NCBI GenBank assembly: GCA_037501455.1
Contig: CM074857.1
Coordinates: 101,031,501 to 101,095,500, forward strand
Length of the DNA: 64,000 nt
Origin: Lantana camara
Lineage: Eukaryota; Streptophyta; Magnoliopsida; Lamiales; Verbenaceae
Reading direction: 5' to 3'
Shown here one piece after another: positions 24,705 through 36,934 of the stretch. The translations under genes and the position numbers were made by a program. The notes under the pieces are model-generated. The model was not told the DNA's origin, ran no database searches, and saw only the letters and a program-made list of their open reading frames with translations. Within the stretch, counting starts at the first letter, position 1. Each line of letters begins with the position of its first letter.

Positions 24705-25279
24705 TTATGGCTGTCAATGGGCGGATTTTAATTCGAATTTTAGTATATTCGTCTGATTAAAACGTCCGATGGATCATATCCGATTATAAATATTCGTTAT
24801 CCAAAATAAATGGACCAAGTATAAAATTAAGGAATCCGGTCTATTAAAAATCCGAATCCGATAATAGATACAATATTTAATTAAATAAATTATCTACTAG
24901 TAAAGAATATTAAGTGAAATAATCAAAATAAAAATTTTCACATATTTATCACTTTAAAAAATAATAATATTTGAATTGTTTACTTTAAAAAATATATATT
25001 TTCCTTTATTAATAAGTTTAAATTAACTTATTTTAAATAAATACGAACAAAACTATTAAATAATTAATTAAATAATAATTATTTGTTAAATATTATGTAA
25101 TTATATCTATTTTTTATTAATATTTTTTTTATAAAAAAATATATTTTATTGTTAATCGGATATTATCTGATCCGATCCGATTATGTTTGAATTTAAAAAT
25201 AATGAATCCGGTTAACGGATCTTCTTATCGGATCCGGAATCCCTTAACCCGATCCGAATCCGACCTGTTGGCAGCCCTA
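24705..25279 (+). mobile_element. hAT-type MITE, 575 bp
   Basis: The left end is 'tatggctgtcaatgggcgga' and the right end 'cgacctgttggcagcccta', an imperfect inverted pair with 'ggatccg/cggatcc' subterminal phrases. The 8-bp duplication GGATTAAC is at 24697-24704 and 25280-25287. The interior is AT-rich without coding capacity. Confidence 0.82.
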
Positions 25280-25335
25280 GGATTAACGTTAACCACCCAA
25301 AAAGGAACAAATAAATAAATAATAAATAAAATTAT

Positions 25336-26366
25336 GAGAAAATTGCATTTTTGGTCCCATAGGACATAGGTCAATTGTTTTTTGGTCCCGTAGTTTTTAA
25401 ATCATCCCGCACTTTTAGCTTTTCGACAAATATAGTCCCAAAGTGAAATTTTTTCAATAGTAGTCCCAAAAAATTTAGAAATATATATTTATAATATTTT
25501 TCCTTAATTAAAAAATACATATCAAATATATATTAGGAAAATTTTAAAAGAATATCAACCACATGATATGCATTTTATTTTTATAATAAATAATAAATTA
25601 TTACATTTTAAAGTATAAGTATTACTTTAAAATTATAAAATAAGAAAATAAAAATATATACATAATAACATAATTAATAAAATAATATTCAATATTGCAT
25701 TTAGTTAAAAATATGTAAAATTAAAAAATTAAAAAACATTAATATTTATAATACTTACATATTTCTTATATATATAACATTGTATTTATTTAAAATAATT
25801 AACGCTGGGTGTAGTTAAAATTGAAAATAGCAGAAAATTTATATATATATTTTATTCAATAATATAATATTAATTAAAAAATTAAAAAGTAATTAGTAGC
25901 CATATATATTTAATGAGAATTCAAAAATAACATCAATATTTTATTTTCAATTAGTAGATATATATTAATTATTTTCAATTTTTTATGTTATATATTTTTA
26001 ACTAAATACAATATTGAAGATTATTTTATTAATTATGTTACTATGTATATGTTTTTATTTTTTTATTTTATAATTTTAAAGTAATACTTATACTTTAAAA
26101 TGTAATAATTTATTATTTATTATAAAAATAAAATGCATATCTTGTGGTTGGTATTCTTTTAAAACTTTCCTAATATTTGATATGTATTTTTTAATTAAGG
26201 AAAAATATTATAAATATATATTTCTAAATTTTTTGGGACTAATATTGAAAAATTTTCACTTTGGGACTATATTTATCGAAAAACTAAAAGTACGGGATGA
26301 TTTAAAAACTACAGGACCAAAAAAAAATTGACCTATATCCTATGAGACCAAAAATGCAATTTTCTC
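25336..26366. mobile_element. Mutator-type foldback element, 1,031 bp
   Basis: The two arms, each about 500 bp, are near-complements: GAGAAAATTGCATTTTTGG at the left mirrors the right end. The 9-bp duplication TAAAATTAT is at 25327-25335 and 26367-26375. It is very AT-rich and has no open frame of note. Its right border lies 73 bp before the start codon of the phosphatase gene at 26440, so it occupies that gene's promoter region. Confidence 0.92.
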
Positions 26367-26439
26367 TAAAATTATTTTTTCGTTTAGCGCCAAAAATAAG
26401 GGGGAAAAGGGGGAAAATATCCACGGATCCACCAGAAGA

Positions 26440-29400
26440 ATGTTGTCCACTGCGCTAACCCCTCACCTCTTTCCCCTCCACAAAACCAACAAATTCTTCC
26501 ACCACCACCACCGCCGCCGTTGCCGGCGAGGCGGAGATAATTCGTCTAGGATTTACGTTGTGAGATCCTCCTCAAGCGTGCAAGAAGTTAATAAATCTCC
26601 TCCGGTATCGTGGGATGAGAATAAGGAGCTGTTAACGAGCTGGGAAAGTATAGCTCTGCCGCCGATTGCGGCGGCGAAGAGAGTGGTGCTGGTTAGGCAC
26701 GGACAGAGCACGTGGAATGCGGAGGGAAGGATCCAAGGCAGTTCCGATTTCGCGGTGCTCACCGCCAAAGGTGAGTCTCAGGCGGAGACCTCGCGTCAGA
26801 TGCTTCTGGATGATTCCTTTGATGTATGCTTCTCCAGGTATGTTTGTCCTCTGAAGCCACTGATGCATTCGTCGGATAATTCTGCTGTATTAGTATAGTT
26901 ATAGTTTTGTTTCTGTGCGGTAATTTTTGGAGAAAATTGTGGCATTAAGGGGCAGAGACTGACATTAATTTATCCGGGATGTGGAGACTGTGCTTTGATT
27001 GTTACTGTACATGTATGGATTAGCTGAATTATGTTACTCTCAGTTTAAGGAGAAAAAATATGAGTTATTATTTCTCAACGGATTTCTCTTTACTGTCCGC
27101 TTTAAAATTTGAATTTTCTTGTGATCTTCTTAACATACTCGTGGAATCAATTTCTGGCAGTAAATCTGCTTTTAATGTTTGTAGTTTCGATAGATAAGAA
27201 ATAACTTAAAAGAATGAAGTTCCTCCATGTTTTTTGCAGTTCAATCTGCCTTTGAGCTTCAGTCATGAGGTTGGGAATCATATAATTAAAATATATACTT
27301 AGTTGCCAGTCACATGAATTCTTCTATACCTTTTCATATTGGGTATTTTGCAGCCAGTTCCCTTGTGGTTTGAGAAATGTTCAAGAAAAACCCCGTAGTA
27401 TAAAATATAATGTAAAAAACCCTAAGGTTTAAAAAATTATACACGTAGAACCTCGAACCCCTCGCATGTACTGCACGCGCCTATTTTGAGACTAGACTTC
27501 GGTTTTTCATGCATAATTCGAGGTAAAATGTCATTTTTGTCCTTCTAAAGCAACTAAAGTAAACGATCCTCAAATAATGATTTTAAGACCCAGAAAACCC
27601 TCTGCTTTAAGTAATATGCCATAAAAACCTTGAACAACCAAAAATCACCAAACAATTGCACCATTTCTGTCGCTGTATTTGCACCACCACCATTCATCTT
27701 CTTCTCTCCTTCTAATTCAACCACCACCGGCACCGACACCCACCATCAATCCCGCCACCTCCACACACGCACAATAACACAAACATATAATAAAACTCAT
27801 AAAACATACATGCACAAGCCTACCAGCTCCGTCTCATCCAGCAGCGCCGCCAGGACGAAAAAGGTTGAGCAAATTTGTCTCTCATAACTTGGAGATTTGT
27901 TGGGTTGCACATTGATCTGGTCGTTTGGTAGTGGTAGGGCATAGATTTGGTTTCCGGTGGTGCTGGGTGTGGATCTGGAGGGAGTGTGATGGATTTTGGG
28001 CCCGGAGAGGTGCGATGGTTGTTTTGGTAGTTGTGAGTCTGCAGATCGGGTTTCCGGTGGTGGTGGAGAGGCGGATCTTGAGGGATTGCAGTAGATCTGG
28101 GGAGAGAGGTGGTGGTGGTGGTGGTGGTTGGCACGCGGCGGTAACAACGGTGTCAAAGGTGGTGGTCGGCTGTAGCAAGACGTTGGAGGGGTGGCAACAG
28201 AGCTGGGGAGTAATGGGGTGTTGTGCAGCGGCGGTCTTGAGAAAGAAGGCCGGCGTGGTGGTGGTGGTGCTGCCTCGGTTGCTGCTGTTTTGAGGTTGGG
28301 AAGGGTTGAATGGATGATTAATTATGGTGGGGAAGTAGATGATTATTAATTATGTATAAATATTTTATTTTTTTATTTTATAATCTTGAAATAAAATTCA
28401 TATAATTGTGTGGATATATTTTAAAGAATTTATTTCTAAAAAATCATATTTTCATAAAATTTGAACACGTAAATAATTTTTGTTTTTTAAATTTATATTT
28501 TCATTCTTTTATTAAATTGAAAAATAAAAATAATAAAAATAAAAAATAAATAGTAAGAAAAAATGTATAAAATGTTAAAAAAAAATTATATTTTCATTCT
28601 TTTATTAAATTGAAAAATAAAAATGATTAAAATAAAAAATAAATAGTAAGAAAAAATGTATAAAATGTTGTTGTATTTGAAGGGGTAATTAAGGTATTTC
28701 ACCCTCAAAACGTGCTAGAATCCTGTCAGGGGGCGGTGAACCGAAGTTTAAAATCATAAGGTTTTACGTATGATTTTCCAAAACATAGGGTTTTTTCCGT
28801 CACTTTTGAAAACCACATGGTTTTTGGTGCATATAGCTCATTTAACGTATTATCTTATTCTTGTGATTTCTTGGTCTCATAAATCTTTTCTCCCTCTGGT
28901 AAAAATTGTTGCAGCCCACTAATCAGATCAAAGAGAACTGCCGAGATCATATGGGGTTCGCGTGGCGTGGAGATCATAACAGAATCCAACTTGAGAGAAA
29001 TTGATCTCTACTCATTCCAAGTTAGTGTATCTTAATTTCTGCAAACTCTTTCTCGAACATAATTTGACATTTGAAATACTAATAATTCTGCATATTCGCT
29101 TAACTTTTAATTACTCACAGGGCCTCTTAAAGAATGAAGGAAAAGCCAAATACGGAGCAGCTTTCCGTCAATGGCAAATAGATGCACCAAATTTCAATAT
29201 CGACGGTCATTATCCAGTTCGGGAATTATGGACTAGAGCTAGAAGCTGCTGGACAAAAATTCTCACTCATGAAAGCAAATCTATACTTGTAGTTGCTCAT
29301 AATGCTGTCAACCAGGCTCTTGTCGCTACAGCTATTGGTATTGTTATTATTGCTTTATTATGCTGCAATTGTATGCTAATGTTCAGTGGTGTTTAAATGA

Positions 29401-31124
29401 AACAGTTTGTTTATTTTTGGTTTGTTTATTTTTGGTTGTCCTCAATTTATAGGACTGGGGACTGAGTACTTCAGGTTTCTGCTTCAGAGCAATTGTGGTG
29501 TTAGTGTGTTGGACTTCACTCCAAACCCTGATGGAGGGTCTCCAGAAATCTGCCTTAATCGTCTTAACCAGGTATACAACCTAGCCATTCAAAAACTTTT
29601 GCGATCGAAGAAGATAACGTTGTAAAAATTCGCAGTATTAGAAGCTGACATGTTTGGAAAAGAAAGTATAAAATCACTTATAGAAAAGGAAATTTAGAAG
29701 CTAAAAAAACACCATGAAAGGTGCTTCAGCTTCTATCTTATTTTAATTAAAAACAGTAAAACGGAACACCCCAATTCTGTTTTTTTATCAAACTAAAAGA
29801 AGAAAATAACTCTTTCTAAGAGTTGCAAACACTAAGTTAAAGTTCCAGCCGTGTCATTGTTTTCTGTAACTTTCCTTCTTTTCGCCTATCTGTAGGTTGC
29901 TTTCAAGTTCATGCTGTGATTTACATGTAATGATGCAGACCCCAAGTTCACCTATAGCTGGTGGCAGCTCCGGAGGAAGGAAAACCAGTCTGCGCATCAT
30001 ACTTGTTTCTCACGGGTTCCCTCAGAATGATGCAGAGGTATTTCTAATGAGATGTAAATAACTATTTAAAATTCTAAATTAATGATTGATTTCAATAACT
30101 ACTTCCAATTTAGCAGGGCACAAATCCTTTCTCCGGAGATAGCCCAATGAACATGCTTGGAGTAATACAGGTTCCATTTTTATATATTGTGCGTCACATT
30201 CTATTTTTCTTAAAAACTTTTATTACTATTTATTTAATCTTTGGATACATAAACAGGCACAGAAAACTGCAGAGCTACTGCTTGATGCCAAGGTGAGCAG
30301 CATAGTCAGCAGCAATTCAATAGCCTCGGTCGAGACAGCAAATGCAATATCCAAAGTAAGATGCTTTTTCTTATATAATATTTGTAATAAATATATGTTT
30401 TCTTTTGTCTTGCGTACTGTCATCATACGTCGAGTGAGGTTCATTAATAGATTGTATTTAGGTTCAAGAAGCTGCTGACTGCTTGGGTGCTGACTGTGTG
30501 CCACGCTATGTGGAAATGAAGCAAATACCGGACCTTGATGTTGAAAACATCCTCACTCAGACAAAGAAAGTAAGGAAACCTGTTTCATGTGGCTAAAAAA
30601 CTCACATATCTTTTAACTGGTCGATTCGAAATAAAGGAACATGAAGTTTTTGTCATCTGGCCGGAATAGTAATCTAGATAAGATCGTTTTGAAAGATCAC
30701 AAAGAAAATCATTTCTCCTTTTGAGGTTAAATAAGGCTTCTTTTACATGTTCATGTAGGAGTTTCAACCTCTTAAATCTGGTTGGTTAAAGGGATACGAG
30801 GATGAAATAACGAAAGCATTATGGGATCAATCAGAGTTGGCCTGGAAATGTTTGTTAGATGAACTTTCAAAGGGATCAGAGCCTGAAAAAGTCGTCGTTG
30901 CAGTTGGTCATCCAGCTCTTCACGTAGCAATGATAGGCCATTGCTTGAACCTAACCAAGGAATGGCTGGGATCATGTCATCTCGATGCAGGTAGCATTAG
31001 CGTTGTTGATTTTCCCGATGGCCCCACTGGCAGAGGAGTGATCCGGTGCATCAACTACACTGCACATCTTGGGAGATGGTCGATACCGATCACTAGATCG
31101 ACCATAGACGACGAAAATTTCTGA
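26440..31124 (+). CDS. Probable 2-carboxy-D-arabinitol-1-phosphatase (two-domain phosphoglycerate mutase family)
   Basis: Nine exons: 26440-26837, 28915-29020, 29121-29337, 29453-29571, 29939-30037, 30117-30170, 30257-30355, 30462-30569, 30759-31124. All have GT..AG borders and join in frame to 521 codons plus stop, close to the Arabidopsis homologue At5g22620. The enzyme is thought to remove phosphate from 2-carboxyarabinitol-1-phosphate, a Rubisco inhibitor, in the chloroplast stroma. The first 45 or so residues are basic and His/Arg/Ser-rich, like a plastid transit peptide. Domain 1 has the catalytic LVRHGQSTWNAEGRIQG (Arg86, His87) and the second histidine in VVAHNAVNQAL. Domain 2 has the altered LVSHGFPQ and VVAVGHPALH, so it lacks the RHG arginine. 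Intron 1 is 2.1 kb because of an insertion. Confidence 0.93.
27355..28825. mobile_element. Inverted-repeat insertion in intron 1 of the phosphatase gene
   Basis: The left side (cccttgtggtttgagaaat, then 'aaaaaccccgtag', 'cttcggttttt') is an imperfect complement of the right side (ccgaagttt, atagggttttttccg, aaaaccacatgg). I could not find a matching target duplication, so borders are approximate. Between the arms, 27620-28310 is GC-rich with proline- or glycine-rich open frames on both strands; it resembles captured gene sequence but I do not recognise it. The superfamily is unproven; a Mutator-like foldback is likeliest. Confidence 0.6.
28492..28670. repeat. Tandem duplication of about 90 bp inside the intron 1 insertion
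   Basis: The stretch 'attttcattcttttattaaa' through 'gtaagaaaaaatgtataaaa' occurs twice in direct orientation, near 28495-28579 and 28590-28669, with few differences. Confidence 0.75.
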
Positions 31125-31754
31125 GTAAGTACTTATATGTTGCATTATATATACCAGCCGCTTGAAGGCACACTTTATGTAAGCAACCATATAAATATAA
31201 ATAATTATCAAATTCATATATGAATCGTTAGTTTAATATATATTAAATTGATGATAAATAAAAGAAATGTAATTCACCATAAAATGTAGTTTTATGTAAG
31301 AAAATAAATTAATAAACATGTAAATAATGGTCGATATGAGATATTATATATATATATATATGAAAAATAACATTCCAAAAGAGTTGCAATAACTTTATAC
31401 AACAGTATGGATAAAAAAGTGGTAATTTTGTAGACCAACAAAAGTACAAGAAAAGGGACGGACTTTAAGTGTACTTAACTAAGAACTATAGATGCACATA
31501 ATGTGTCCATATTTTGAAGAAATCTGTACTTTCCTTTAGAGCTTCGATAAAAGTCAAGAAGTGGTTTGGGTCTACTAAGATAGCCTGGTCCAAATGACAT
31601 TAATTTTGGTGGCCCAGATAAGATATGGACCACACAAAGCCCATCATAATCATCCCAAGTGAATTTATAATTAAAAATACTATAAATGATGTAGCTTAAT
31701 AGTTCAGTGTTATATTAGTTTAACAATACGTCCCATGTTCATTTCCTGGCATTG

Positions 31755-32060
31755 GTGATAGGAGCTTTGCACCTTAGTTATAACGGTAGGTGCCAGTGTT
31801 TGAATCTTGGGATATACAACTACTCTTTGATAAAAGGGGTTTTATATCTTAGTTGTAACAATATGTTTCGTGTTCATTTTCTGTCATTGGCAAAAAGAGC
31901 TTCGTGTTTGAATCTCGAGATGTGTAGCTACTTTTGATAGAAGGGGTTTTATACCTTAGTTATATAACAATAGATCTCGTGTTTAAAATTTTAAATATGT
32001 AGCTACCATTGAGGGGGGTTTTACATCTTAATTGAGAGTTTTATACTTTAGTGATTTCAC
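31755..32060 (+). repeat. Three imperfect tandem units with a B-box-like core
   Basis: Units of roughly 90-105 bp repeat the order 'ttttatacctTAGTTATAAC', 'tcgtgtttgaatctcgag', 'gtagctactttgat'. The 'gtttgaatctc' core resembles a degenerate polymerase III B box, so these may be worn SINE monomers. Differences between units are many. Confidence 0.5.
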
Positions 32061-33419
32061 GTCACTCGAATTTGTATGAGATATAAAACTTAAAAAGTTA
32101 GAAAAATTAAAGTAATGAATAAATATTATTAGTGAAAGCAAGTGGACTCCATGGAAATTGAAAATTCATTCATAATTTCATACAATAATGTTTTTAAAGA
32201 TGACACAAGAAAATGACTTGGGCCGGCAGATGCAGGAACAAGGAATTTATATGTCGCTTTCTGCTAATAACAATTTAATGTTTGTCTTAATAAATAATTA
32301 ATTAACTAATTATTTCTTTAAATTAAAAACTACGAAAGCAAGGACATGGGAAAATTAATGTCGACAATTTCCAAGAAGCAACAAGGCTGTCATAAACCTA
32401 TAACTCACTAATTATAAAATATACCTTTTGACTTATATCAGAGTCTTAATTTAATATATGGTTAGCTTAATTTTTTTTTTTCTAAATAAAATTTAAGAAA
32501 TTATAAGTTGCAAGAATTAATTAGATTGCACATGTTCTGGCCGATGAGATGTCTTTTCACTTTTCAGTTTGTACATTTTTTTCAAAATAATTACTCCATA
32601 ATTATGGACACAGAAGTAGTTAATTAGATTTTTGTGCGGGATCAAGAGACGAGAATAGCTGCATATACAGATATTCGAATACGAAATCTCTAATTAAGCT
32701 GGCATAGAGATCGAGCTGTTAAGTTACATCACTCTGTTGTACTCATAATTATAATTTGTAAGTAATTATTTTATTTCATTTTAAAAATTTCAAAACCCGA
32801 TATATATACTGTAGTCCTTAATCACAAAATAAAATAAATAACCCTATTATACAAGTATATATCTTACACATTAAAACATGAAAGTATTAATCCAGAAAGA
32901 ATTCAAGATTTACATATCTAATTGCCAAATTTTCTTTTCAAAGGAATTGCCAAAATTTCTAAATTGTGCCAAAATTTAACCGTTGTTTCCATATATTGGT
33001 TTATAAGGAGCATTAATTTTATTTATTTATATATCAAAATGTGTGTTTTTAATTTTCAAAAGTACATAAATTAAGAACCAATAATAACATGTTGTTATTG
33101 TACTAAATGAGAAATTAAGAAAAGATAGTTAGCGGGTCTTGTGTTACCTGTCGTACCACCAACTTGCAGCCTGCATGCTTTGCTCACAAGAACTTTTCAT
33201 CATAACCCTAATTGTTACATCTAATTAATAATTAAGGATATATAAAAGTAAAAGTTTTTGTGATATTAAATACATAACAGGTGGGCTGTCTTAGTTAATG
33301 ACAATTCAAAGTTAATCTAATCTTTAATCACTGAAACTTGTTGGCATTGTTCTACGATATAGTTCAACTGTCTTAATTAAAAGACTTTAGAGTCAATTAT
33401 AATAGCACCTCCCCATATA

Positions 33420-33585
33420 TTTTCAAAATATTATTTTATCGTATCGGGTCGTGTCATGTTAGATATTTATATCAAATAATGTGTCCGATGCTCCTTGCAT
33501 TAAAAATTAAATAAAAAAAATTAATATCGTCGTATTCATGTTGTGTTGTGTTTGTTTTATCGTATCAGTATTTATGCATCATATC
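33420..33585. mobile_element. Worn copy of the 'GATGCACGGACAC' MITE family
   Basis: It shares 'attattttatcgtatcggg', 'cgtgtc', 'gtgtccgatgctcc' and the end 'cgtatcagtatttatgcatcat' with 23974-24148 in the same order. The left terminus is eroded. Confidence 0.5.
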
Positions 33586-34066
33586 TACTGAGTGTTCGGA
33601 AATATATTCTTCCACTTTTTGAAAGGAGCGATGTTGCTTGCGTGAATGATTTAGTTCATCGGGGCCATGATGTTAGGTTTATATATTGTGGTGTCGGATA
33701 GATGCATTGAATTTCTGTTCGAAGAGAGTATTGACGACTCTAACTGGTTTATATTGTAATTTTTTATATAATTTTTTCTTTGTATGATTCACAAATTGAA
33801 TTTTCAGTTAATAAATATATCAATGCACGCGAGGTGCTTGCCATATGTCATTATTGAAGCACTTTCTAACTTCTAATTCATGCGATTTTAACTACCACTA
33901 TTCAAGATCAAGATAAAGATAAAGTTAAAGTTTAGACTATCATTGACCATGTTGTATTATATCGTCACTTTGAGATCATTTTGTGTGTTGTGAGTTAGAG
34001 TTGATTTAGATCCCATTATGCATAAATACGAATACGGTGATATGAATATCATATGATATGAATACG

Positions 34067-34105
<39 letters not shown>

Positions 34106-34939
34106 CATACGTAAAATGTCGGTATATCGGAGTTTAAATCTCTTGCATCATGATTTAAATCTTTTGCATCATGATTAGGGAGGATATTTCATCATCATCT
34201 TGTCACAAAGATAGTTATAATTTTTTCGAATTAATTGTCGTTATAAATCTATGATATATGGATACAAACATAATATAATATAAATACAATATCGAGTAAC
34301 AGATATTTAATAGGAGTATCTGATTCAATAAATAAAATAATATTTTAAAAAATGTACGTGCATCGTGGTTATAATCGTATCAATGGCAATAAATCATTGA
34401 AGTATGACCCACTCAAGACATTAATCTGAGATAACTTTTCTACATTTGCATACCTCGTATCTAGATTGGTTTGTATGATCAAAGTATAGTTCTAAAGAAA
34501 CAAATATTATTAGACAAATTCATTGTAAGTGTCATCCATCCCAAGTTAGTATGATTAGGCCAACAATATACGACAAAATTGTATAATTGTAACCAAAAAT
34601 GTGACAGTATACGTACTCTTATCAACAATACATACCTAACAATCAATCAATTATTAGTTAGCCTTGCTACACTCTCTATTTCCTTTTAAATTTAGGTCCG
34701 ATTCAGCTCGACTCAACTTATTACGGTTAATAGTTTCTTTTCAAACAAATGACTTCCATTAGAGTTTTAGTAATTTGCCTATAACTCGGTTCGATGAGAT
34801 TGAATTTAGTTAAAAGTTTCCACACATATAATACTATGTTGACTCGTTTGCATCCCAAATCCCACCTTCACCATATATATATATATATATATATGTTAGT
34901 TAGAAGAGAGATTAGGTGATTCTCATGATCATTTAAGCA

Positions 34940-36413
34940 AGGATTTTTCATAAATAATATTTAAATTAAACCGGATTCGTAAAGTGTTATTGAAAGTGGA
35001 CGGGTTAAAATTTTGTTATAGAACGCCAAATGGTTTGGCATTCTTTCATTTTTTTATTATTTTTTTAACGGGGTCGTCATATAATATGGCAACCCAATGA
35101 AAATTTTTTTTTTTTTTTAATATTTTAATTAAGGTTGCCATATGGTACGGCAACCGGATGAATTTTTTTTAATATTTTATTAAAGGTCGCCATATCACAT
35201 TAAATTTTTTTTTTTTTTTAATATTCTAATGACTTTAGGTTAGTTTGTAAATTAATTTTGGAATCTGGCATAAAGAACAAAGAGCACAAATGATGAGAGA
35301 TTTTCAAGAATAATATTATTTTTACTCCGATTTAATAAAATAATATCGCTTTGAGGAATATTAAAATTTTAATACAAGTCGCGGGTGAGATCCGAATCCC
35401 GTAGCTCAAATTATAGCTAAAAAACGAATCAAATAGGGTAAATGGGTCATATGGACTAAAATTTGCTTCGTCGGAGGTTTAAACGGCATCGAAAAAATAT
35501 GAGGTTTGTTTCATTGGATCCGAATCGTCAAAACGAGTCCAACGGAAAAGAGGAATTCAAATCCGAATCTCGTAGCTCAAGTTATAGCTAAAAAACGAAT
35601 CAAATAGGGTAAATAGGAATTCAAATCCGAATCTCGTTTTAACAATCCAGATCCAATGAAATAAACCTCGTATTTTTTCGATGCCGTTTAAACCTCCGAC
35701 GAAGAAAATTTTGGTCCATATGACCCATTTACCCTATTTGATTCGTTTTTTAGCTATAACTTGAGCTACGAGATTCGGATTTGAATTCCTCTTTTCCATT
35801 GGACTCGTTTTGACGATTCGGATCCAATGAAACAAACCTCATATTTTTTCGATGCCGTTTAAACCTCCGACGGAGCAAATTTTAGTCCATATGACCCATT
35901 TACCCTATTTGATTCGTTTTTTAGCTATAACTTGAGCTACGAGATTCAGATCTCACCCGCGACTTGTATTAAAATTTTAATACTCCTCAAAGCGATATTA
36001 TTTTATTAAATCGGAGTAAAAATAATATTATTCTTGAAAATCTCTCATCATTTGTGTTCTTTGTTCTTTATGCCAGATTTCAAAATTAATTTACAAACTA
36101 ACCTAAAGTCATTAGAATATTAAAAAAAAAAAAAAGAAAAATTAATGTGGTCGCCATATCATATGGCGACCTTAATAAAATATTAAAAAAAATTCATTCG
36201 GTTGCCATACCATATGGCAACCTTAATTAAAATATTAAAATTTTTTTTTTTTCATTGGGTTGCCATATTATATGGCGACCCCGTTAAAAAAATAATAAAA
36301 AAAATGAAAGAACGCCAAACCATTTGACGTTCTATAACAAAATTTTAACCCGTCCACTTTCAATAACACTTTACGAATCCGATTTAATTTAAATATTATT
36401 TATGAAAAATCCT
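34940..36413. mobile_element. Mutator-type foldback element, 1.47-kb palindrome
   Basis: Arms of about 730 bp are near-perfect complements centred near 35676. They begin AGGATTTTTCATAAATAAT and end with the complement. The direct repeat TCATTTAAGCA lies at 34929-34939 and 36415-36425, so the duplication is about 9-11 bp. Each arm carries 'gttgccata' phrases and an internally repeated unit ('gaattcaaatccgaatctcg', 'ggtttaaacggcatcg'). That unit resembles a part of the 3-kb LTR near 7600-7735 and 11115-11215. No protein is encoded. Confidence 0.88.
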
Positions 36414-36879
36414 CTCATTTAAGCATGACAATATATTTGTTGGACATTAATTGTGGAACATGGGTGGGGAACACGTAAAGAAATGTGGCCTCTTATAATT
36501 AGCAACCGAACACAAACCAATAATTCTCTTACATTTAGTTTGTAATAAAAGAAATTAAATTCTTATCCCTCAATTCATTCATTTCCCTTTTATGGAAAGG
36601 GGAAATTTTATCATTAAAGTTTAAAGTGCTGTTTTTTCAGAGAATAATCATAGCTCCACATCTAGGGATCTCTTACATGCTTAGAAGCAGGCCCCTTTTC
36701 TTTTTCCTTTTTTATTTTCATTTCCCCCCCTTTATTCCCAACTTTTTCTAGACTAGCTTTCTTGGTTTTTATTATGCATCAAATGAACATAGGAGTTTAC
36801 AAATTAATTAAAATTTAATAAACTAATGTTTGAAGACTATTAAAATCATCCAAAGAATCATGTTAATAAGCATGGTCCT

Positions 36880-36910
<31 letters not shown>

Positions 36911-36934
36911 TAATATAATGTATTCATGTGTTTA

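Larger units (their letters stand above)
31125..34928. other. Intergenic AT-rich DNA after the phosphatase gene
   Basis: The first 200 bases are probably the 3' untranslated region; A/T-rich signals such as 'aataaa' near 31300 could serve polyadenylation. Apart from the repeats listed separately (31755-32060, 33420-33585) and AT microsatellites near 31348 and 34069, I see no gene. Confidence 0.55.

Noticed and set aside
27797..28293. Protein-coding genes with His- or Pro-rich frames
   Set aside because: Overlapping frames on both strands of a GC-rich core inside an intronic repeat, without a recognisable domain.
34940..36413. Assembly artefact (false inverted duplication)
   Set aside because: The flanking direct repeat and small differences between the arms fit a real foldback transposon; still, long reads would settle it.
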